This document shows, one piece after another, positions 5,636 through 12,399 of a stretch of DNA of 12,399 nt (position 1 is the stretch's first letter; each line of letters starts with the position of its first letter). The position numbers and the translations under genes were made by a program. Where the stretch lies: NCBI GenBank assembly GCA_009785045.1, contig WQXC01000042.1, forward strand, positions 1 to 12,399. Reading direction: 5' to 3'. Origin of the DNA: Treponema sp. Its GTDB lineage: Bacteria; Spirochaetota; Spirochaetia; Treponematales; Breznakiellaceae. The notes beneath the pieces are model-generated. The model was not told the origin of the DNA. It ran no database searches and saw only the letters and a list, made by a program, of their open reading frames with translations.

Positions 5636-8600
5636 ATGAACAAAAAAATATGGAAAAATCTTGAAATTAAAATAGGATTAATGCTTCTTTTTGTTGCATT
5701 ATCTGCGTCCGTTGGTATTTATTATTTAAATTACACCCAATTCTATTCATTAACAATGTCTGATCTTGAACAAGACGCCATAAACCTTCACGGTTATGCG
5801 GAGGAAGCGATTGACATACGCATTTTTTCAGAAATAAACACAATTGAGGATCAGCAATCTGAGCTTTATATAAACACGCAAAGGCAGTTAGATGAAATCA
5901 GGCGTATAGCGAATGCCAAATTTCTGTATACTATAAAGTTAAACGATAATAACGAATATATTTATTTGATAGACGGTTTGGATAAAGACGATGAATTTTT
6001 TTCTCATGCAGGTATGCTTGTCGAAGACGAATACATTGCAGATTTGGATCGGAACATGAATGATGAAATAGTATCCAGCAACGGAATCATGATTACGGAT
6101 TATGGATACTTATTTTCAATGTCTTTCCCTTTCCACGACTACGAAGGAAATGTTATCGGTGTCATTGGAATAGATTATGATTCTGGACATCTTTATTATT
6201 CAATGAACCGAGCAAGGCGGATGTCCATATTTTTCACATTGATTTTAGGGTTCGTTTTTGCCGTTTTTACTCTTTTTACTGTAAAAAAAGTTGTTAAACA
6301 TACTGAAAAAACATTTGATAAAATGATAGCGGAAATTAAACGCCGTGATGAAACAATGCAGGCAGTTAATCAGATAGCATCCCTATTGCTTACTGTGGAC
6401 AATAATAATAACGCCCACACTCTGCTTATAGAAAGTTTGGGGATTATAGGCCGTGCCGCATATGCTGACCGCGTCCATATCTGGCAGAACAAAATGATAG
6501 ATGGCTGCCTGCATTATGTCTGCACTCACAGTTGGTTCAGTGAAGCTGAAGAAAAAAACGCCGAAACATTTTTAAATTTCAAAGCTGCCTATAATGACAA
6601 ACATCTATGGAAGCGAAAAGTTATGTGCGGTGAATATATCAACAATGTATTTTCTGAAATGCCGCCAGACGATAAAGCATATTTTCGGAAACACGGCGCC
6701 AGTTTAAAGTCGGCAGCTATAATACCGCTGTTTTTGGAAGATCAATTTTGGGGAATGTTCAGCATTGACCATTGCAAGATAGAAAATAAATTTAATGAGG
6801 ATGAAATTGAAATTCTGCGGTCAGTAGGTTTGATGATAGTAACCGAAATTAACCGCAATAACATGAGAGAAGAAATTGATACAGCGTACAGACATACAAA
6901 AATTTTGCTGGACAGAACGCCGTTGTGCTGTCAGGTATGGGACAAGAATGTAAAGAAAATTGAATGTAACGAAGAAGCTATCCGGCTTTTTGGGTTCAAT
7001 GATAAACAGGATTTTTTGAAAAGGTCGCATGAACTTTATCCGGAATACCAATCGGATGGCATACTTTCTGTTGAAAAAGCAAAAATGTATGTTCTGCAGG
7101 CATTTAGCGAAGGTGACTGCGGGCCGTTTAATTGGACTTATAATATGCTTGATGGTACTGTTATGCCCGCTGAAGTCACTTTAAAACGGATTAAATACGA
7201 AGACGAATATGTTGTAGCCGGATATACACGCGATTTGCGGGAACATAAAAAACTGATGGATAAAATACAGGAAAATACCGCGCAGTTGAAAATCGCAAAA
7301 GAAGCGGCTGAGCAAAGCAGCCAGGCAAAGAGTATATTCCTTTCTCAAATGAGCCACGAAATACGCACCCCCATGAACGCTATTCTTGGCATTGCGGAGA
7401 TTCGTTTGCAAAACAATGATCTTTCAAAAGAAGTGGAAAATGGGTTTGTAAAAATATACGAATCTGGAAGCTTACTTTTAAACATTATTAACGATATTCT
7501 TGATTTTGCTCAAATTGACGCCGGCAATCTGGAGATCGCTCACGAAAAATACAGCTTTCCGAGCATGATAAACGATGTAGTGCAAATAAATCGCCTGCGA
7601 TATGACAGCAAACCGATTGAATTTAAACTTTCAGTAGATGAAAATATACCCGCTAATTTAATCGGCGATGAATTGCGTATCAAGCAAATTCTTAACAACC
7701 TGCTTTCCAATGCCTATAAATACACAGATGCCGGTGAAATATGTTTTTCGATTTCTGTTGAAGTTAATGAAGAAAATGACGACGATAATGTGAAACTCGC
7801 TGTTACAATAAGCGACACAGGACAGGGCATGACCGAGGAGCAGCTTAAAAGCCTTTACGATGCCTATTCACGGTTTAACCTTGATGTAAACAGCGGTATA
7901 AACGGCACGGGTTTGGGAATGAATATCACGAAGCGTCTTATAGGAGCTATGGACGGCAAAATAGATACAGAAAGCTGCGTTGGTAAAGGTACGGTGGTCA
8001 CAGTTCATTTGCCTCAGAAGAGAAGCGGTCCGCAAGTATGCGGCAGCGAAATAGTAGAAATACTGCAGACATTTAGTTTCTATAATAAATTAGTTTCAAA
8101 AAAATCTAAAATTTCTTATGATCAAATATCTGACGGCAGGGTTTTAATTGTAGACGATATAAATATTAATTTATTAATTGCCGAAGAAATGCTGAAATCG
8201 TATGGGCTGCATATTGAAACTGCCGATAACGGATTGGAAGCTGTAGAAAAAATCAAAAATAACGGAAACTACGATATTGTTTTTATGGATCATATGATGC
8301 CGGTAATGGACGGCATAAAAGCAACAAAGATTCTGCGTGAAACCGGATATACGCACCCCATTGTCGCTTTGACAGCCAACGCCGTTTTGGGGCAGGAGGA
8401 AATGTTTTTAACAAACGGTTTTGACGCTTTTATTGCAAAACCAATAGACTCACATATTTTAGACCAAGTGGTAACGAGGTTTATAAAAAACGTTAAACAT
8501 CTTGATGAATCAGAACTCCTTAATAAAACAATTGATTTTTTAAAGATGGAAAAAATATTTATATTAGACGCAGAAAACGCGATAAGCGTATTAGAAAAAC

Positions 8601-9103
8601 TGTCCAAAAATATAAGTAACCTTGAAAGCAAGGATTTAGAATCATACATAATTACCGTACATGGTATAAAAAGCGCACTTGCAGGTATCGGCGAAAAAGC
8701 GCTGTCCGATTTGGCGTATAAATTAGAGCAAGCCGGAAAAGACAGGAATTTCGGCATAATGGCGAGTTTTACACCTGAATTAATGGAAGCGCTTTCAAAT
8801 TTGGTTAAAGATTTTAAATCCAGAGAAACAGAGGAAGTTTGGGAGGTATCCCGGGAAGATATAGTTTTTCTTCACAAAAAATATGATGAAATAAAAACGG
8901 CGTGCGAAAAATATAACGTAAAAACCGCTAAAAAAGCGTTAGCTGACTTAAAGCAAAAAGCGTGGCCGCGCAGGATAGCCAATATAAACGAAGAAATTTC
9001 GGTTAATTTATTATGCGGAGAGTTCAAAAAAGTTTTAATCACCATCGAAAATTACAATGAAGAAACAAAGGAGAATCGGGATGAAAACGATTTTCGTAGT
9101 TGA
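5636..9103 (+). CDS. Hybrid sensor histidine kinase with Cache, GAF, PAS, REC and Hpt domains
   Basis: A 1155-residue membrane kinase containing a whole phosphorelay. TM1 (about 13-30) and TM2 (about 197-216) flank a periplasmic Cache-like sensor (about 31-190, with the typical GVIGIDY near its end). Inside the cell come a GAF domain (about 240-405), a PAS domain (about 418-535), a coiled linker (540-563), HisKA with H574 in SHEIRTPMNA, and HATPase_c (N box N688/N692, G1 DTGQGM 727-732, G2 GTGLGM 757-762). These are followed by REC (acidic pair D840/D841, phosphoacceptor D885, T913, K935) and an Hpt domain with H1009 in HGIKSALAG. About 90 further helical residues, containing LLCGEF, follow Hpt. 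All catalytic residues are present. H574 to D885 to H1009 would pass phosphate on to the neighbouring REC proteins. The gene overlaps the next by 23 bp. The ligand is unknown; Cache domains usually bind small organic molecules. Confidence 0.93.
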   Translation: MNKKIWKNLEIKIGLMLLFVALSASVGIYYLNYTQFYSLTMSDLEQDAINLHGYAEEAIDIRIFSEINTIEDQQSELYINTQRQLDEIRRIANAKFLYTIKLNDNNEYIYLIDGLDKDDEFFSHAGMLVEDEYIADLDRNMNDEIVSSNGIMITDYGYLFSMSFPFHDYEGNVIGVIGIDYDSGHLYYSMNRARRMSIFFTLILGFVFAVFTLFTVKKVVKHTEKTFDKMIAEIKRRDETMQAVNQIASLLLTVDNNNNAHTLLIESLGIIGRAAYADRVHIWQNKMIDGCLHYVCTHSWFSEAEEKNAETFLNFKAAYNDKHLWKRKVMCGEYINNVFSEMPPDDKAYFRKHGASLKSAAIIPLFLEDQFWGMFSIDHCKIENKFNEDEIEILRSVGLMIVTEINRNNMREEIDTAYRHTKILLDRTPLCCQVWDKNVKKIECNEEAIRLFGFNDKQDFLKRSHELYPEYQSDGILSVEKAKMYVLQAFSEGDCGPFNWTYNMLDGTVMPAEVTLKRIKYEDEYVVAGYTRDLREHKKLMDKIQENTAQLKIAKEAAEQSSQAKSIFLSQMSHEIRTPMNAILGIAEIRLQNNDLSKEVENGFVKIYESGSLLLNIINDILDFAQIDAGNLEIAHEKYSFPSMINDVVQINRLRYDSKPIEFKLSVDENIPANLIGDELRIKQILNNLLSNAYKYTDAGEICFSISVEVNEENDDDNVKLAVTISDTGQGMTEEQLKSLYDAYSRFNLDVNSGINGTGLGMNITKRLIGAMDGKIDTESCVGKGTVVTVHLPQKRSGPQVCGSEIVEILQTFSFYNKLVSKKSKISYDQISDGRVLIVDDININLLIAEEMLKSYGLHIETADNGLEAVEKIKNNGNYDIVFMDHMMPVMDGIKATKILRETGYTHPIVALTANAVLGQEEMFLTNGFDAFIAKPIDSHILDQVVTRFIKNVKHLDESELLNKTIDFLKMEKIFILDAENAISVLEKLSKNISNLESKDLESYIITVHGIKSALAGIGEKALSDLAYKLEQAGKDRNFGIMASFTPELMEALSNLVKDFKSRETEEVWEVSREDIVFLHKKYDEIKTACEKYNVKTAKKALADLKQKAWPRRIANINEEISVNLLCGEFKKVLITIENYNEETKENRDENDFRS
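9068..9073 (+). promoter_or_regulatory. Ribosome binding site of the free REC gene
   Basis: AAGGAG lies 7 bp before the ATG at 9081, inside the end of the hybrid kinase gene. An in-frame ATG at 9057 has no such site and would put it inside the coding region. The later start also matches the N-terminus of the paralogue at 4549. Confidence 0.7.
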
Positions 9104-9458
9104 CGATAACGGCATTAATTTAATGAAGGCAGATGAAGCTTTATCGGATCATTTTAATGTGATTACAATCTCATCCGCTTTTACAATGTTTGAACTTTTT
9201 GATGATGTTATCCCTGATATGATTTTGTTGGATATAATGATGCCCGATATTAACGGGTTTGATGTTTTGGAACGCTTAAAGGCCGATGTGCGGTATGCGG
9301 GGATTCCGGTCATCTTTTTAACGAGCATGAACGATGCCGCAGAAGAAGCCCGCGGTTATAAAATGGGCGCTATGGATTTTATTAAAAAACCATTTTCAAA
9401 GCAGATTCTTCTTGACCGCATAAAAACAGTTTTGGAATCAGGAGATTCAAAATGTTAA
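9081..9458 (+). CDS. Stand-alone receiver-domain response regulator
   Basis: A 125-residue protein that is only a receiver domain: D8/D9, phosphoacceptor D51 (LLDIMMP), T81 and K103, ending right after helix 5. Aligned without gaps to the receiver of the HD-GYP protein at 4549, about 72 of 118 residues are identical by hand count, and all key residues fall at the same numbers. It is therefore a duplicate of that receiver without its output domain. Such proteins act as phosphate shuttles, sinks or allosteric partners; which applies here is unknown. Its start overlaps the hybrid kinase by 23 bp and its stop overlaps the next kinase by 7 bp, indicating tight translational coupling. Its tail ends in a cysteine (DSKC). 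Confidence 0.9.
   Translation: MKTIFVVDDNGINLMKADEALSDHFNVITISSAFTMFELFDDVIPDMILLDIMMPDINGFDVLERLKADVRYAGIPVIFLTSMNDAAEEARGYKMGAMDFIKKPFSKQILLDRIKTVLESGDSKC
9441..9444 (+). promoter_or_regulatory. Ribosome binding site of the second kinase
   Basis: GGAG lies 7 bp before the ATG at 9452, within the last codons of the free REC gene. It supports a start that overlaps the REC stop by 7 bp. Confidence 0.6.
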
Positions 9459-12399
9459 AACGAATTTTAGCAGCAATACTTATCACCGCACTTTTTATTA
9501 CTGGTTTTTCCGCTTGCGCGGAAAACTTCGTTGTAAAAGGCAAACAACAATTGCATTTAAATCAATATAACGTAAATCCGTTCGCTGACTTCCGTGACGT
9601 TCCAGGTATAACCGAGCAGGAGATAACAGACATAGAAAAACTGCAAAGGGAATACGAATCTTTGACATACGCGATGGTTCAGTCAACAGACGCATTCGTA
9701 ATGGAAAACGGCGAAATTGGCGGGTATGCTGCTTTGTTCAGCGAGTGGCTGACCGGTTTATTTAATATCCCTTTCAAAATAGAGTTTCGTCCGTTGAGTG
9801 CTTTATATGAACAGTTAGACGCCCGGGAACTAGACTTCGCGGGAGTTGTAATGATAACCGACGAAAATAAACAAAAATACTATATGACTGACGTTTTTGC
9901 CGAACGGCAATTTGTATTGTTCCGGATTGCAGGGAGCAGGAGTCTTAACCGAATAGCGGCTGAACGTCTTCCGAGATACGCATTTTTGGAGAATGCTCCC
10001 GCCGAACGCCTCTTTGCGGCACATAACGAAAAAGGGTCATACGAAACCGTGTGGGTCAGGACGGCGATGGAAGGGTATCATGTTATTAAAAACGGAGAAG
10101 CCGATGCTTTCTTTACATCGAATAATAATGACGCACTGTATATCCAATACGGTGATGTGGTTTCTGAAGATTTTTTTCCGCTGACTTTTAATCCCGTTGC
10201 AATGGCAACAGCAAACCCGGCTTTTGAATCCATAATCTCTGTTGTAACAAAAGCGCAGCGTAACAGTGCGAGTATCTATCACAACGAATTATACAAACGC
10301 GGGTATAAGGAGTATCAAAAACATAAGCTGTCTGTGCGGCTTACAGACGAGGAACGTGAATATATAAGAAACAATCCGGTTATACCGATCGCTGCAGTCT
10401 CCAGTAATTACCCCATCACATTTTACAATGCGCGTGAAAAAGAATGGCAGGGAGTCTTTTTCGACTTATTGAAAGAGATCGAAGCTCTAACCGATCTCTC
10501 CTTTGAGCTTATCACTAATGAATACACCGACTTTTTCGTTCTGTTGGAAATGCTGAAAAATAAAGAAGTATCTTTAATTGGGGAATTACTGTGGACAAAA
10601 GCGCGCGAAGAACACTTCATTTGGACAAAAACAGTAATTCAAAATGATTTTTACGCGCTTATATCTATGGACGACCACTTTAATGTTGCCATCAATGAGA
10701 TCCGAAGTTTGAAAGTAGGCCTAGCCCGCAATACCGGCTACACTGCCATGTTCAGGCAATGGTTCCCGGATCATGATAATACCGTTGAGTTTGACAGTAT
10801 CGAGGAAACTTTCATTGCCTTGCGTAACGGTGAGGTTGACCTTGTCATGACTACAGAGAGAAGGCTCATGTTCCTGACGCATTATCAGGAGTTAACCGGA
10901 TATAAACTAAACTATGTATTTGACCAAAGTATAGACACCAGATTCGGGTTTCATAAGGATGATACTATCCTTTGTTCCATTATCGATAAAGCCCTCCAAT
11001 CCATCGACACAAAAGGGGTATCTGACCGGTGGATGCACAGAACATTTGATTACCGTGCAAAAATAGCCGAGGCAAGGGTGCCTTTGATGATAGGTATAAT
11101 CATTTCGATTGCGCTCACCTTTGCGCTCATCGTTATTTTAGTGTTGTTTATGTTTTACAGAAGCAGGAAAGCGGCATTGATTGAAAGAAGTGAAGCAAAG
11201 GTCGAACAGGAAAAGTTGATGCTGATGCTTAACACCTCTCCAATGAGCATTGTGCTGTGGAATGCGAATCTCCAAATAATTGATTGTAATGAATCGACTT
11301 TAGTTCTCTTGGGACTTGCAGATAAACAGGAATATAAAAAAAGGTTTTATACAGATTGTTCGCCCGAATACCAGCCGAATGGTCAACGTTCCGGCGAAAA
11401 AGCAGCAAGCCTGCTGCGTGAAGCATTTAAAACCGGTTATTGCTTTTTTGAATGGACCTTAAAAAAACCGGATGACGGTACGCTGATCCCCACGGAGGTT
11501 ACCCTTGTTCGCGCGAAGTTCGATGAAAACGATGTAGTAATCTGTTATACGATGGACATGAGAGAGCATAAGGAGCAGCTTGCTATAATTGAAAAAATGC
11601 GCGATGCGGACGAACGTATGCGCACCTTGCTGGAAATAAACCCGCAAATTAATTTTTTGTTTGACAGTAAATTCAAAATAATTGATTTTAACCCGGCTGC
11701 TATGGCTTTTATGGGATTTGAAACAAGAGAGGAAATGTTTTCAGGATTTATCGACCGTTTAACGAAAGCCATACCTGAATTTCAGCCTGACGGAAATAAA
11801 TCCATTCCGCTATCCGAGCGGCTTATTAAAACTATCGAAGAAGGACAAGTAAAATTTGAAACTGAATTAAATATGCAAGGTCAAAAACGCGTTCTTGATG
11901 TAGAGTTCAAAAAAATCCCGCATGAAAACAGTTTTGCCGTTGTAGGTTTTATTCATGAGTTGACGGAATTAAAGAATCTTATCTATGAAGCGGAAAAACA
12001 ACGCTTGGAGGCAGAAAGGGCCAATAAAACAAAAAGCGTGTTTTTATCGCATGTAAGCCATGAAATACGAACCCCCATGAATGCGATTCTTGGCACTGCT
12101 GAAATTGAATTGCAGAAGGAAGATACCTCACCGGAAATCATAGAAGCTTTCAATATGATATACAACTCCGGGAATTTGCTGTTAAACATTATTAACGACA
12201 TTCTTGACCTTTCAAAAATAGAGGCAGGCAAGCTTGAAATTATAAACGAAAAATACGACATTCCGAGCATTATTTACGATACGGTGCAGCTGGTTTTCCT
12301 GCGTTATGACAGCAAACCTATAGAGTTTGTCCTTAAAATAGACGAAAACACACCGCTTGATTTCATCGGCGATGAGCTTCGTATCAAACAGGTACTAAA
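9452..12399 (+). CDS. Sensor histidine kinase with two solute-binding domains and two PAS domains (3' end outside window)
   Basis: Open from the ATG at 9452 to the window edge without a stop (982 full codons). Residues 1-21 are a signal sequence; the following C22 (GFSAC) might be a lipobox. About residues 50-290 form a first periplasmic SBP_bac_3-like domain (TEQEI...IEKL, GGYAALFSEWL, YYMTD, FRIAGS). Residues about 295-540 form a second (LTDEEREYIRNNP, WQGVFFDLL, VGLARNTGY, WMHRTFDYR). One membrane helix (about 545-568) follows, then PAS (about 590-705), a second PAS (about 722-845), a coiled linker and HisKA with H870 in SHEIRTPMNA. The start of the ATPase region (IGDELRIKQ) is the last sequence seen. 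Tandem Venus-flytrap sensing recalls BvgS/EvgS kinases. The HisKA segment is about two thirds identical to that of the upstream hybrid kinase. HATPase and any REC/Hpt domains would lie beyond the window. Amino-acid-like or other small ligands are typical for such sensors, but the ligand here is unknown. Confidence 0.9.
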   Translation, partial: MLKRILAAILITALFITGFSACAENFVVKGKQQLHLNQYNVNPFADFRDVPGITEQEITDIEKLQREYESLTYAMVQSTDAFVMENGEIGGYAALFSEWLTGLFNIPFKIEFRPLSALYEQLDARELDFAGVVMITDENKQKYYMTDVFAERQFVLFRIAGSRSLNRIAAERLPRYAFLENAPAERLFAAHNEKGSYETVWVRTAMEGYHVIKNGEADAFFTSNNNDALYIQYGDVVSEDFFPLTFNPVAMATANPAFESIISVVTKAQRNSASIYHNELYKRGYKEYQKHKLSVRLTDEEREYIRNNPVIPIAAVSSNYPITFYNAREKEWQGVFFDLLKEIEALTDLSFELITNEYTDFFVLLEMLKNKEVSLIGELLWTKAREEHFIWTKTVIQNDFYALISMDDHFNVAINEIRSLKVGLARNTGYTAMFRQWFPDHDNTVEFDSIEETFIALRNGEVDLVMTTERRLMFLTHYQELTGYKLNYVFDQSIDTRFGFHKDDTILCSIIDKALQSIDTKGVSDRWMHRTFDYRAKIAEARVPLMIGIIISIALTFALIVILVLFMFYRSRKAALIERSEAKVEQEKLMLMLNTSPMSIVLWNANLQIIDCNESTLVLLGLADKQEYKKRFYTDCSPEYQPNGQRSGEKAASLLREAFKTGYCFFEWTLKKPDDGTLIPTEVTLVRAKFDENDVVICYTMDMREHKEQLAIIEKMRDADERMRTLLEINPQINFLFDSKFKIIDFNPAAMAFMGFETREEMFSGFIDRLTKAIPEFQPDGNKSIPLSERLIKTIEEGQVKFETELNMQGQKRVLDVEFKKIPHENSFAVVGFIHELTELKNLIYEAEKQRLEAERANKTKSVFLSHVSHEIRTPMNAILGTAEIELQKEDTSPEIIEAFNMIYNSGNLLLNIINDILDLSKIEAGKLEIINEKYDIPSIIYDTVQLVFLRYDSKPIEFVLKIDENTPLDFIGDELRIKQVL

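Noticed and set aside
8290..8757. Long open frame antisense to the hybrid kinase REC/Hpt region
   Set aside because: The plus strand encodes intact REC and Hpt motifs here. The antisense frame has no recognisable motif and is a codon-bias shadow, as are other antisense frames at 1209-1601 and 11983-12270.
9057..9080. Upstream ATG for the free REC protein
   Set aside because: No Shine-Dalgarno in front. AAGGAG before 9081 and the MKTIFVVDD match favour the later start.

Overview
The window looks like chromosomal DNA of a low-to-moderate-GC spirochaete, most probably a Treponema-like species. This assignment is inferred from the gene families and the style of the proteins (asparaginyl-tRNA synthetase, a spirochaete/acetogen-type formyltetrahydrofolate synthetase, and large multi-sensor hybrid kinases); no database search was possible. 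I found no tRNA or rRNA gene, insertion sequence, CRISPR array or phage gene.

Left part (1-4346), housekeeping genes. The window opens inside asnS (C-terminal 187 codons). It is followed 14 bp later by a PBP5-type D-alanyl-D-alanine carboxypeptidase with a signal peptide (580-1800). Converging on that gene, with overlapping stop codons, is fhs (formate-tetrahydrofolate ligase) on the minus strand (3514-1797). fhs carries every family motif but is split into two reading frames. The break coincides with three imperfect copies of a 7-bp unit; two surplus copies (14 bp) account exactly for the frame change. A compact 112-bp divergent region (3515-3626) separates fhs from plsC (3627-4346, lysophosphatidate acyltransferase). 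It carries two different perfect dyads, a consensus DnaA box lying on the plsC -10 region, and promoter-like boxes so close to both start codons that the mRNAs may be leaderless.

Middle (4347-4548). This 202-bp regulatory region holds a near-match to a sigma-54 -24/-12 element, a 28-bp direct repeat (25/28 identical, 71 bp apart) and a perfect TATAAT. I see no convincing rho-independent terminator in it.

Right part (4549-12399), a signalling operon that runs off the window. Four genes lie head to tail with short gaps or overlaps and good Shine-Dalgarno sites. They are a REC-HD-GYP response regulator (probable c-di-GMP phosphodiesterase), a 1155-residue membrane hybrid kinase (Cache, GAF, PAS, HisKA, HATPase, REC, Hpt), a free-standing REC domain that is a close paralogue of the REC in the first gene, and a second membrane kinase with two predicted periplasmic solute-binding domains and two PAS domains, still open at the window edge. 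The set contains all parts of a phosphorelay: two sensors, one internal H-D-H chain and two terminal REC domains with the same D51/T81/K103 layout. The simplest model, which is inference, is that two extracytoplasmic inputs converge on an HD-GYP enzyme to lower c-di-GMP, with the free REC domain acting as competitor, buffer or phosphate sink. The two kinases share a recently duplicated HisKA core and a repeated PAS module, so the locus seems to have grown by duplication and module shuffling.
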